From an uncultured Lysobacter sp. (GTDB lineage: Bacteria > Pseudomonadota > Gammaproteobacteria > Xanthomonadales > Xanthomonadaceae): a stretch of DNA of 12,153 nt. Position 1 is the stretch's first letter. Each line of letters starts with the position of its first letter. Shown piece after piece: positions 1-7,334 of the stretch. Both the position numbers and the translations under genes were made by a program. The stretch lies in assembly GCA_902805755.1 (NCBI GenBank), contig CADCUA010000606.1:1-12153 (forward strand). The letters are read 5' to 3'. The notes beneath the pieces were generated by a model, which saw only the letters and a program-made list of their open reading frames with translations, ran no database searches and was not told the origin of the DNA.

Positions 1-2
1 TG

Positions 3-830
3 CAGCGCATTGAATCGCACCTGTGCTTTGGCGGTTTGCAGGAAGTGTGGGAGCACGACTCGACCACGCTGGGCACGAGCGCACGCATTGGCGTGTACCT
101 GCCACCGCAGGTGCGCCAGCGCGATTGCCCTGTGCTGTACTGGCTTTCGGGCCTTACGTGCACGGAGCAGAACTTCATCAACAAGGCCGGCGCGCAGCGG
201 TATGCGGCCGAGCATGGATTGATCCTTGTGTGCCCTGATACCAGCCCGCGCGGCGCGGGCGTGCCGGATGCCGACGGCTTTGATCTCGGCATCGGCGCGG
301 GCTTCTATCTCGACGCGACGCAGGCGCCGTGGGACGCGCATTACCGCATGCACGATTACGTGGTGCATGAGCTGCCGACGCTGATCGAATCGCAGTTCCC
401 GGCAAGCGATGCGCGCGGCATCAGCGGCCATTCGATGGGTGGCCACGGCGCGCTCGTGCTCGCGCTTCGCAATCCCGGACAGTACCGCAGCGTGTCGGCG
501 TTCTCGCCGATCGTCGCGCCTTCCAGCGTGCCCTGGGGCGAGAAAGCATTTGCCGCGTATCTCGGCGACGACCGCGCCGCATGGCGCGAGTGGGATGCGT
601 GCGAGCTGGTCGCCAATGCAGGCGAACGCCTGCCGCTGCTGATCGACCAAGGCGAAGCGGATGACTTCCTGGCCACGCAGTTGCAACCCGAGCGACTGCG
701 CGAGGCCTGCACGCGTGCAAACCACCCGCTGCAGCTGCGCATGCAGCCCGGCTATGATCACAGCTATTACTTCATCGCGAGTTTCATAGGCGAGCACATC
801 GCGCACCACGCGGCCGCGCTGCAGGCTTGA
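3..830 (+). CDS. fghA: S-formylglutathione hydrolase (5' end cut by window edge)
   Basis: Hydrolyses S-formylglutathione to formate and glutathione, the second step of glutathione-dependent formaldehyde detoxification in the cytoplasm. It is an esterase-D type alpha/beta hydrolase. The frame is open from base 3 and begins [20 protein letters not shown], matching the usual N-terminus of the family, so the TTG at 36 is internal and the true start lies a few codons before base 1. Visible motifs are the oxyanion region [12 protein letters not shown], the nucleophile elbow GHSMGG (Ser codon 432-434), the acid region DQGEADDF and the catalytic His in GYDHSYYF. About 275 codons are present, close to the usual 275-285 residues. 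The usual partner, glutathione-dependent formaldehyde dehydrogenase (adhC/frmA), would be expected upstream outside the window; this is inference. The assignment is secure. Confidence 0.95.
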   Translation, partial: QRIESHLCFGGLQEVWEHDSTTLGTSARIGVYLPPQVRQRDCPVLYWLSGLTCTEQNFINKAGAQRYAAEHGLILVCPDTSPRGAGVPDADGFDLGIGAGFYLDATQAPWDAHYRMHDYVVHELPTLIESQFPASDARGISGHSMGGHGALVLALRNPGQYRSVSAFSPIVAPSSVPWGEKAFAAYLGDDRAAWREWDACELVANAGERLPLLIDQGEADDFLATQLQPERLREACTRANHPLQLRMQPGYDHSYYFIASFIGEHIAHHAAALQA

Positions 831-1087
831 TGCCCAGTGCCGGCATACGCGTCGGGATGCAGGCACCTATTGGCGAGCCGCCGCATGAATCATCCGCATG
901 CGCCAAGCGTCGCGTTCGGAAGTGCGCATCTGCGACCGTGATGCACTGGAGGCGCCGGCTGCACGGCACCCGTTGCTACAGCAGGATCAAGCGATCGACG
1001 CATGCACGGCCGCTATCGCGGATTACCGGCAACCGACCTCAACGAGCCTGCCGGTCGTCAGGCCGCGTATGCAGCGGGTGGCGCCGC

Positions 1088-1432
1088 TCAGGCCGCTGTA
1101 ACGTCGCGCAGTTCCCAATGCGTGCCCGCCAGCAGGCGCAGGCGCTGCTTGAGCACGGTGCCGGGGATCGACGTGGTGGCGACGAGGTTGATCGTCAGAT
1201 CGTCCTGATGGCCCTGTACGACCGCGGCAGGGTCTGTCGCGCCAAGCGCGCGATCGACATCGTCCGGGTCGTCCTGCTTCGCGCGCCAGCGCTCGAACAG
1301 AGTGTCCTCGCGCAGCGCGCGCTGCAGTTGTTCGGCGAATGCTTCGGCACCCTGGGCGGTGAACGACAGTTCCGGGTCCGTGCCGCGGGCACGGGCGCCA
1401 TCGGGAAGCCGGAGGTAATAGCGGTTGGGCAT
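1088..1432 (-). CDS. Conserved-looking hypothetical protein, 114 aa
   Basis: I do not recognise this family. The protein is 114 residues, soluble, with no signal peptide or membrane segment. It starts MPNRYYLRLPDG, has an acidic middle (KQDDPDDVDRAL, about residues 52-63) and ends with a stretch that could form beta strands (DDLTINLVATTS, then WELRDV). The start ATG has a GAGG ribosome binding site seven bases upstream (minus-strand bases 1443-1440), which supports a real gene. The N-terminal pattern, the spacing and the GC-rich third positions fit a real gene better than a shadow. It stands alone between fghA, which converges on it, and the large amidohydrolase gene. Nothing visible links it to either neighbour. 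A small Xanthomonadaceae-restricted protein is the likeliest description, by inference. Confidence 0.7.
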   Translation of the reverse strand: MPNRYYLRLPDGARARGTDPELSFTAQGAEAFAEQLQRALREDTLFERWRAKQDDPDDVDRALGATDPAAVVQGHQDDLTINLVATTSIPGTVLKQRLRLLAGTHWELRDVTAA

Positions 1433-1534
1433 GGCGGGGCCTCGTCTCGGTTCGCCTTCAGCCTAAGAACCCGGGCATGGGCCGATCGTGAATTCGCTGA
1501 ACGCGTGTCGCGTACGCCGGCGCCGGCCGCACGC

Positions 1535-1568
1535 CGCCGGGCCCGCATCGTGCGGGCCTGGCGTTTTT
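1535..1568 (+). terminator. GC-rich hairpin with U-tract, plus orientation
   Basis: Bases 1535-1547 pair with 1551-1563 to give a 13-bp stem with one G-T pair and a TCG loop. TTTTT (1564-1568) follows directly. This is a canonical intrinsic terminator reading on the plus strand. On the minus strand the hairpin begins 10 bases after the stop codon of the large amidohydrolase gene, but no T-run follows it in that direction. It may still protect that mRNA's 3' end. The only plus-strand gene upstream is fghA, 700 bases away. Confidence 0.7.
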
Positions 1569-1572
1569 GTCG

Positions 1573-4500
1573 TCAGTCGTGCGTGTTCGCCGCGTGCGTG
1601 TGGGCGCCATGGCCCTTCGGGCAATGGCACACGGCGGTCGGGCCGTACTCCTGCCCGAACACCTGCCCGTCGCGGTGGCGCTGCCAGTAGAAGTTCGGCG
1701 CCTTCTCCTTGCGATGACCGACCTCGGCCATGTCCGCGTCCACATCGAACAGGCGCCCGTCGACCATCACGTAACGGGTGTCGATCGTCGAGCGGATGTT
1801 CTCCAGCGGGTTCGTGTTGAGCACGACGAGGTCGGCCTGCTTGCCGACTTCCAGCGAGCCGAGCTGCTTGGACAGGCCCAGGTAGTCGGCACCATCGAAT
1901 GTCGCCGCACGCAGCGCTTCGAAGTTCGAGAAGCCGCCCTGGGTGAGCATCCAGGTTTCCCAGTTCGGGCTCAGGCCCTGCAGCTGGCCATGGCCGCCGA
2001 CCTGGATCTTGATGCCGGCATCGCGCAGCGTCTTGGCGGTCTTCGCCACTTCGACGTGGTAGTAGTCCCAGTCCGGCGCGGTCTCGCGGCGGATCGCGCG
2101 CGCATCCAGCGTTTCCCGCGGGAAGAAGCGGTTGAGCTTCTTGTCCTCCCACACGTTGTCGCGCGCATACCACCAGTACTCGCCCGACAGCCCGCCATAG
2201 CTCACCACCAGCGTCGGCGTGTTGCGCACGTCGGTCTGCGACCACAGGCCGATCACGTCCTTGTACAGCGGCGCGATCGGGATGTTGTGCTCGATGCCGG
2301 TGGCGCCGTCGAGCACCATCGTCATGTTGTGGTGGAACGTCGAGCCGCCTTCTTCCACCACCAGCATGTTCAGCTCGCGCGCCGCCTGGTTGATCTGCTG
2401 GCGCTGGTCGCGGCGCGGCTGGTTGTAGCTCTTCACCGAGAACGCACCCTGCGCCTTCATGCGGCGCAGGTGGCTACGCGCATCGTCCAGCGAGTTCACC
2501 ACCGCCTTGAAGTCGCCGTCGGCGCCGTAGAGGATCGTGCCGGTGGAGAACACGCGCGGGCCGACCATCTTGCCGGCTTTGTGCAATTCGCTTTCCGAGA
2601 ACACGAACTCGCTGGTGGCGGAGGGGTCGTGCATCGTGGTGATGCCGAATGCGAGGTTCGCGTAATACGCCCAGTTCTGCTGCGGCACCACGCCGCGGCC
2701 GAAATGCGCGGCATGCGCGTGTGCATCGACGTAGCCCGGCACGATCGTCTTGCCCTTCGCATCGATCACGCGCGCGCCGCCCGGCACCGCGACATTCGCG
2801 CCCACCGCTTCGATGCGGTCGCCACGCACGACGAGCGTGCCGTTCTCGATCACTTCCTGCGTGTTCTCCGCATCGCGCATGGTGACGATGCGTGCATTGG
2901 TGAATGCGACCACGTCTTTCGGCGTGTCGACGTTGACGGTCAAACCGACCGGCACGCCGCCTTCGTGGGTAGGTTTGGGCAGCTCGCTCGGCGCGCCGGG
3001 CAGGAACGCGAACGCCTGGTTCAGCGCACGCGAGTGGTAACGTTCGCCGACCATCCAGTGCAACGAGTTCGAATCGGCCGCCCAGTGCAGGTAGCTGCCG
3101 ATGTCGGCGCTGACCGCACGCACCGGCATCGCCTTGCTGTCCTTGTTGAGCTCGACGGGCTTGCCGGTTTCCACCAGCGGCGCGACATAGGCGTTGAACA
3201 GCTCGGTGAACGCGACCCACTTGCCGTCGGGCGAGACGCTCACGCTGTCGACGTACTTGAGGTCGAACACCTCGCGCGGCTCCTCGCCGTGCAGGCCGAC
3301 CGACATCAGCTTCTTCTTCAGCCCGCCGCCGGTGAGGAAGTAGATGCGCGTGCCGTCGCTCGAGAACTGCGGCGAGTCGCCTTCATCGGCCACGCGCACC
3401 GGCGTGCCGCCGTCGGACGGCATCACGTAGATGCCGCGCTCGCGCGACCACAGCGAACCGGTCAGGCCGCCGCCACCGGATTTCGAATACACGATGCGGC
3501 GGCCGTCGGGCGAGAACTTCGGCCCGTAATAGAAGCCCTTTTCGCTGGTGAGCCGCTTGCCGGTGCCGCCACCGCCCGCATCGCGCACGTAGATCGCGCC
3601 GAGCGCTTCATCGGACCAGGTCGTGTACAGCAGCTTGCGGCCGTCAGCACTGAAGCTGGGCTGGTATTCGTAGATGCCGTCGTTCGACGTCAGCCGCTGC
3701 GGCGTGCCGTTCGGCAGCGACTTGCGCCACAGCTGGCCGACTGCGTGGAAGACGAGCGTGTTGCCGTCGGAACTGGTCGCGACGTCGCGGATCATCTTCG
3801 GCGCGAACGAGCCTTCGTCGATCGTCTGCGTAAAGCGCAGCGGGCCGCTGACCGTCTGTTCGATTGATGCGGTGAACGGAATGTTTGACTGCTTGCCGCT
3901 GGCCATGTCCACGCGCCAGAGCTTGCCCTGGGCCCAGATCACCACCGACTTCGAATCCGGTGTCCAGTCGAAGTTCGCGTACGGGCCGAAGATCGCCCAC
4001 GCCTCCTGCTGGTCGTGGCTGAGGCCGTCCCACACTGGGCGCACGTGGCCGCTGGCGAGGTCCATCACGTGCAGCACGGATTGCTTGCGGATGCGTTTGA
4101 CGAACGCGAGCGACTTGCCGTCCGGCGACGGCTGCGGACGCACCGCGCCGCCGGGCGTGGACACGAGCGTGTCGGTCTTGCCGGTCTTGCGGTCCAGGCG
4201 TTTGATCGCATAGATCACGCCGTGCGGGTTCTTGTTGTACTGGAACGTCGGGCCGGGGCTGACGTCCTCGGAGAAATACACATAGCGGCCGTCCGGCGAG
4301 ACGGCCGGCGCGCCGAGATCCTGCTGGTCGTTCTTCTGCTTGGTCAGCTGCAGGCCGCCGCCGCCGCTGGCGTGGTACAGCCACAACTCGCCGGCGCCGA
4401 GCGAGCGCTCGCCGGTGAAGTGCTTGCGGCCGATCAGGAACTGCCCGTCGGGCGTCCACGCCGGGTTGTTGAGCAGGCGGAAATCCTCCTTCGACACCTG

Positions 4501-5082
4501 CGTGGCGTTGCTGCCATCGGCGTTCATGCCGGCCACCGGCACGCGCCAGAGGTTGTTGCCGCCGCCGCGGTCGGAGGTGAATGCAAGCTCCTTACCGTCC
4601 GGCGAGAAACGCGGCTGCACATCCCAGGCCGCACCGCCGGTCACGCGCGTCGCGCGGCCGCCGGCTATCGGCATGCGGTACAGATCGCCCAGCAACGAGA
4701 ACGCGACCTCACGCCCGTCGGGCGAGACGTCCACGTCCATCCACGTGCCTTCGTCGGTCTCGAAGCGCACGGTCTTGCTCGCGCCACGCGGCGTGTTGAC
4801 GTCCCACTTCTGCTCCGGCTCTTTCTCGCCGGGGCGTGCGCGGCCCTTTGCGGTCGCGGCCGAGGCTTCAGCGGGCGGGTTGCCGGCCGGGTCCAGCGCA
4901 TCCTGCTCCAGCTGCACGCGCTCGTCGTCGGACTTGGACTTGTCCTTGAGGTTGTCCTGCTCGCGGTCTTCCGGCGGCTGCGGCGGTTGCGGCGGGTTCT
5001 GCGCGAACGCGGGTGCGAAGTGCAGCGTCAGCACGCTGGCAAGGGCGAGGCAGAGCAGGCGGGGCGTCGGGAGGGGGCGCAT
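1573..5082 (-). CDS. Exported TolB/WD40-like beta-propeller and amidohydrolase fusion, 1169 aa
   Basis: Residues 1-27 form a signal peptide with a likely AFA|Q cleavage site and no lipobox. A Pro/Asp/Glu-rich linker follows to about residue 100. Residues 115-700 carry about twelve SPDG-type propeller repeats, from Asp122 to Asp619 and a weaker copy near 680, enough for two six-bladed propellers. From about residue 724 an amidohydrolase domain begins (FTNARIVTMRDAENTQEV). Its HxH is His788/His790 in VDAHAHAAH. A possible bridging Lys884 lies in SVKSYNQ, and His917/918 and His932 (GIEHNIP) follow. Where the family usually has its catalytic Asp, I see VGGHGQLQGL with His1031. The protein probably acts on a small cyclic amide, dipeptide or related substrate in the periplasm; substrate unknown. 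The tail has two Cys and five His within 17 residues. The ribosome binding site is weak. A downstream hairpin lies at 1535-1563. Confidence 0.9.
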   Translation of the reverse strand: MRPLPTPRLLCLALASVLTLHFAPAFAQNPPQPPQPPEDREQDNLKDKSKSDDERVQLEQDALDPAGNPPAEASAATAKGRARPGEKEPEQKWDVNTPRGASKTVRFETDEGTWMDVDVSPDGREVAFSLLGDLYRMPIAGGRATRVTGGAAWDVQPRFSPDGKELAFTSDRGGGNNLWRVPVAGMNADGSNATQVSKEDFRLLNNPAWTPDGQFLIGRKHFTGERSLGAGELWLYHASGGGGLQLTKQKNDQQDLGAPAVSPDGRYVYFSEDVSPGPTFQYNKNPHGVIYAIKRLDRKTGKTDTLVSTPGGAVRPQPSPDGKSLAFVKRIRKQSVLHVMDLASGHVRPVWDGLSHDQQEAWAIFGPYANFDWTPDSKSVVIWAQGKLWRVDMASGKQSNIPFTASIEQTVSGPLRFTQTIDEGSFAPKMIRDVATSSDGNTLVFHAVGQLWRKSLPNGTPQRLTSNDGIYEYQPSFSADGRKLLYTTWSDEALGAIYVRDAGGGGTGKRLTSEKGFYYGPKFSPDGRRIVYSKSGGGGLTGSLWSRERGIYVMPSDGGTPVRVADEGDSPQFSSDGTRIYFLTGGGLKKKLMSVGLHGEEPREVFDLKYVDSVSVSPDGKWVAFTELFNAYVAPLVETGKPVELNKDSKAMPVRAVSADIGSYLHWAADSNSLHWMVGERYHSRALNQAFAFLPGAPSELPKPTHEGGVPVGLTVNVDTPKDVVAFTNARIVTMRDAENTQEVIENGTLVVRGDRIEAVGANVAVPGGARVIDAKGKTIVPGYVDAHAHAAHFGRGVVPQQNWAYYANLAFGITTMHDPSATSEFVFSESELHKAGKMVGPRVFSTGTILYGADGDFKAVVNSLDDARSHLRRMKAQGAFSVKSYNQPRRDQRQQINQAARELNMLVVEEGGSTFHHNMTMVLDGATGIEHNIPIAPLYKDVIGLWSQTDVRNTPTLVVSYGGLSGEYWWYARDNVWEDKKLNRFFPRETLDARAIRRETAPDWDYYHVEVAKTAKTLRDAGIKIQVGGHGQLQGLSPNWETWMLTQGGFSNFEALRAATFDGADYLGLSKQLGSLEVGKQADLVVLNTNPLENIRSTIDTRYVMVDGRLFDVDADMAEVGHRKEKAPNFYWQRHRDGQVFGQEYGPTAVCHCPKGHGAHTHAANTHD

Positions 5083-5207
5083 GGTGAAAGCTCGTGCATG
5101 AGGCGAGCCCGCGAGCGTACGCGCTGGCGCGGCGCGTGACCAAGCCCGCAGCCCACGTTCATGGCCCGGGCACTGTGCACGCTGAGGCGATTCGCGCGGC
5201 GGACACG

Positions 5208-5230
5208 AAAACGGGGCCGAAGCCCCGTTT
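5208..5230 (-). terminator. Rho-independent terminator after the degV gene
   Basis: Bases 5209-5217 pair with 5222-5230 in a perfect 9-bp stem. The loop reads TTCG on the minus strand, the extra-stable UUCG tetraloop, and the stem runs into TTTT (5211-5208). It lies about 25 bases after the DegV stop codon and separates that gene from the propeller-amidohydrolase gene, which must therefore have its own promoter in 5083-5207. Confidence 0.9.
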
Positions 5231-5255
5231 CTCTGGCTCGATTACAGACGCCTCG

Positions 5256-6197
5256 TCAGCTGAACTCGACGTTCTCGGCGGCGAAGCCAACCACCAGCGC
5301 GCCCTTGCCGACGTTGACCATGCCGGTGAGGCTCATGAGCGATTCGAACACTTCCACGTTCGCACTCGCGCACGCATCGCGCAGGCTCTGGTAGCCGGGC
5401 AGCGCGCGCATTTCCTCCAGGTCGCCGCCATAGCTCAGGCACAGCGTCGGCGTCATCAGGCCGGCCTTGACGCGCCGGATCGTGAAGTCGAACAACTTGC
5501 GCACCGCTGCGGCGTGGCCTTTCACCTTCGCCACCGGACCGGTTTCGCCGCGGTTGCAATGCAGGATCGGCTTGATGTCGAGCGCACTGCCGAGCGCGGC
5601 GCTGAACAGGCTCACGCTGCGGTCGCCGCGATGGCGCACGCGTGCGCGCAGGTAGTACAGATCGCGCGGGATCATGTATGCATGCGTGTGCAGCGCGAGG
5701 TTTTCCAGGCGCGCGCGGATCTTCGGCGCACCCTCGCCCGCGTCACGCATGCGGATCGCCTCGACCGCCGTGACCCCCTGCGCCGCGAACAGGCTCTGTG
5801 TATCGATCACGCGCAATGCGAACGGCGTGGTGATGCCGGCCGCCGTGCGCGGCTCCTTGTATTCATTGAGGATCGCGAAGCTCGCCTGCTGCGTGTTGTC
5901 GAAGAGCGGGCTGCGCGTCTTCGTGATCGTCATGCAGAACACGTAGTCGTAATCGATCACGAGCCGGCTCAGGAACAGGTCCTGCACCTGCTGCACGCTG
6001 TACGCCGAGGTTTCGGCCTCGGCGCCGTGTTCGACGACGTACGTGTTGAGAAACTCGAGCGTAGCCTGCTCGTTGCGATGGTCCGCGAGTACCGCCTGGC
6101 CGATTTTGACCGTGATCGGCAGCAGCACCACGTTGTTTTTATGCAGATAGTCGAGCGGCAGGTCGCAGGCCGAGTCGACAACAATTCCAATACGCAT
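5256..6197 (-). CDS. DegV family protein (FakB-like fatty-acid binding), 313 aa
   Basis: DegV/FakB proteins bind a fatty acid between two alpha/beta domains. In Gram-positive bacteria they present it to the kinase FakA; the role in gammaproteobacteria is less clear. The start is the ATG at 6197, giving MRIGIVVDSACDLP, the family's first strand with its D-S motif (Asp8, Ser9). The open frame extends further upstream, but that part does not resemble DegV. A GGGGG-type ribosome binding site lies nine bases before this ATG. Thr63-Ser64 (ETSAYS) matches the ligand-carboxylate TS motif. Residues 92-101 (TKTRSPLFDN) occupy the usual SSxxSGTY loop. Near the C-terminus, GMVNVGKGALVVGF has Asn295 where the family usually has the His of HTGPG. 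Length is slightly above the usual 280-300. The gene has its own terminator. No FakA partner is visible. Confidence 0.9.
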   Translation of the reverse strand: MRIGIVVDSACDLPLDYLHKNNVVLLPITVKIGQAVLADHRNEQATLEFLNTYVVEHGAEAETSAYSVQQVQDLFLSRLVIDYDYVFCMTITKTRSPLFDNTQQASFAILNEYKEPRTAAGITTPFALRVIDTQSLFAAQGVTAVEAIRMRDAGEGAPKIRARLENLALHTHAYMIPRDLYYLRARVRHRGDRSVSLFSAALGSALDIKPILHCNRGETGPVAKVKGHAAAVRKLFDFTIRRVKAGLMTPTLCLSYGGDLEEMRALPGYQSLRDACASANVEVFESLMSLTGMVNVGKGALVVGFAAENVEFS

Positions 6198-6206
6198 GAT
6201 GGCCGA

Positions 6207-6212
6207 CCCCCT
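6207..6212 (-). promoter_or_regulatory. Ribosome binding site fixing the degV start
   Basis: AGGGGG on the minus strand, nine bases before the ATG at 6197. It supports this start over the longer upstream open frame, which shows no homology to the family. Confidence 0.6.
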
Positions 6213-6248
6213 ATGGCGGCTTGTTCGACGCATTAACGGCAAGAATAG

Positions 6249-6291
6249 CCGCGTCCTGAAGAGGGTTTTTGCTGAAACTATCCGGACGCGG
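6249..6291. repeat. 8-bp inverted repeat with 27-base loop, upstream of degV
   Basis: CCGCGTCC (6249-6256) and GGACGCGG (6284-6291) are perfect inverted copies. The 27-base interval contains a short direct repeat, CTGAA, and a GGGTTTTT run. The element lies between the KGG gene's 3' end and the degV start. It could be a 5' leader stem for degV, a transcription-factor site, or part of the KGG gene's termination region; the sequence does not decide. Confidence 0.45.
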
Positions 6292-6384
6292 GCGTATGGC
6301 CGCGCAACACTGCGATCCGCATTTGCAGTGCATCCGAAGTCGCGCGGCATACGAACGCGCGAGGCGTGGCCGGCGGTGTCGGGC

Positions 6385-6672
6385 TCAGTTCGGGCGAGAG
6401 GCCGGGTCGTCGGCGGCACCCTTTCGCTGCCCGCCACTCGCGCCACCGCCTTTCGCGCCGATCTGGGCCATATGCCCGCGATTGCGGCTCACCGCCTCAC
6501 CGCCCTTGCGCCCGGCGCGGCGGGCCTCCTCGGGCGTGAATTCGTGCGCGTTGCCGCTGCGATGTGCGGCGCGTCCGCCGAGCGAAGCGATCTCGCGCTG
6601 ACGTTGTGCATCCATTGCCGCGAATCCGCGGCGCTCGCGACCCTGCGGGCCGCTGTCGTTCTGGCTGGCCAT
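6385..6672 (-). CDS. KGG-repeat stress-induced protein (YciG/GsiB-like), 95 aa
   Basis: A small, very hydrophilic, Gly/Arg-rich cytoplasmic protein with three copies of the KGG-type repeat. The first is RGFAAMDAQRQREIASLGG (about residues 15-33, LGG instead of KGG). The second is HEFTPEEARRAGRKGGEAVS (about 43-62). The third is RGHMAQIGAKGGGASGG (about 65-81). Such proteins are general-stress or desiccation-type proteins of unknown biochemical mechanism, often under stress sigma factors. An AGGAG ribosome binding site (minus 6684-6680) lies seven bases before the ATG. The gene stands alone between degV and the DUF1761 gene. A GTAAAGC inverted repeat lies about 95 bases upstream of the start and could be regulatory. 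Confidence 0.9.
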   Translation of the reverse strand: MASQNDSGPQGRERRGFAAMDAQRQREIASLGGRAAHRSGNAHEFTPEEARRAGRKGGEAVSRNRGHMAQIGAKGGGASGGQRKGAADDPASRPN

Positions 6673-6763
6673 GATCCCGCTCCTGTCACCGGTGCGCCCG
6701 GCGCCACGTTGCGCGAGGCTGCACTTTCAAGCAGCGCAACATGCGTGCCAGCACGCGCTGCGG

Positions 6764-6779
6764 GTAAAGCGGGCTTTAC
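6764..6779. repeat. Short inverted repeat GTAAAGC-GG-GCTTTAC upstream of the KGG gene
   Basis: Two 7-base arms (6764-6770 and 6773-6779) are exact reverse complements separated by GG. It lies in the 167-base gap between the DUF1761 gene's stop and the KGG gene's start, about 95 bases before the latter. Its AT-containing arms stand out in a GC-rich gap. It could be an operator or the base of a small hairpin. No known regulator is assigned. Confidence 0.4.
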
Positions 6780-6839
6780 GGCAGCGAATGCAGGCAATTA
6801 TTGCCGCGCTCGCAGTGCTTTCGCGGCGTGCAGGTGTGG

Positions 6840-7244
6840 CTACGCGGCGCCGAGGATCAGACCGTACAGACTGAACTGGGCGATGTGGTAACCCGCATCG
6901 ATGGTCCACAGCCGCACGGTGCGACCGGAAAATGCGTAGTTGATGCCGAAGCTCATCGCCACGAAGAACACGCCGACCACGAAGCCGGCGCCGAACCCGC
7001 TCGCGGCGCTCGCATCGCGCCCGAGGAACACCTCGAACATCAGCGCCGCGAGGAAGCTGCACAGGAACGCGACCGCGAACACGAGCTTCGGATGCCGCAC
7101 CGTGGACGGATCGATGCCGGCCTCGCGGCACCAGGCGCGTTTGAACAGCGGGCCGTACCACAGCCCGCCGAGCACGAATGCGGACACCGCCGCGAGCAAC
7201 ACGGCGATCCAGTTGAGGTCTGTTGCGGCAAGGGCCATGGGCAT
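6840..7244 (-). CDS. DUF1761 family membrane protein, 134 aa
   Basis: A small inner-membrane protein with four predicted transmembrane helices: about residues 10-31 (WIAVLLAAVSAFVLGGLWYG), 54-75 (LVFAVAFLCSFLAALMFEVF), 81-104 (FGAGFVVGVFFVAMSF) and 112-134 (AGYHIAQFSLYGLILG). The first helix ending in GGLWYGPLFKRAW is the family signature, and the length fits. Function is unknown for the family. The open frame begins at a TTG (7256). I chose the ATG at 7244, preceded by GGA four bases upstream; the ATG at 7238 (MALAATDLNW) is almost equally likely. The gene appears transcribed alone. The hairpin at 7293-7317 separates it from the upstream amidohydrolase operon. Confidence 0.88.
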   Translation of the reverse strand: MPMALAATDLNWIAVLLAAVSAFVLGGLWYGPLFKRAWCREAGIDPSTVRHPKLVFAVAFLCSFLAALMFEVFLGRDASAASGFGAGFVVGVFFVAMSFGINYAFSGRTVRLWTIDAGYHIAQFSLYGLILGAA

Positions 7245-7292
7245 GCGATCCGGCAAAAGCTGTGCGGCGCGGCCGCTTTGGAGTTGTAGAGA

Positions 7293-7317
7293 ACCCGGCG
7301 GCCGTGCGCCGCCGGGT
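7293..7317 (-). terminator. Probable terminator of the amidohydrolase operon
   Basis: Bases 7293-7302 pair with 7308-7317 in a perfect 10-bp GC-rich stem with a five-base loop. It begins 17 bases after the stop codon of the second amidohydrolase gene. The minus-strand sequence after it is only TTCTCT, a weak U-tract, so termination may be incomplete and some readthrough into the DUF1761 gene is possible. Read on the plus strand it is followed by CTATTTC. Confidence 0.6.
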
Positions 7318-7334
7318 CTATTTCAGCGCATCGG

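Noticed and set aside
898..1101. A 67-codon plus-strand frame in the gap after fghA
   Set aside because: No ribosome binding site or family resemblance was seen, and its end overlaps the 1088-1432 gene. The 257-base gap shows no convincing gene, RNA or terminator.
1516..1527. Perfect GCCGGCGCCGGC palindrome
   Set aside because: Simple GC-only palindromes are frequent in DNA of this composition and no paired site was seen.
1567..3867. A 766-codon open frame on the plus strand opposite the propeller-amidohydrolase gene
   Set aside because: Its product is an Arg/His/Val/Ala-rich sequence with no family resemblance. It lies wholly antisense to a gene with clear domains, and long antisense frames are expected from GC-rich codon bias.
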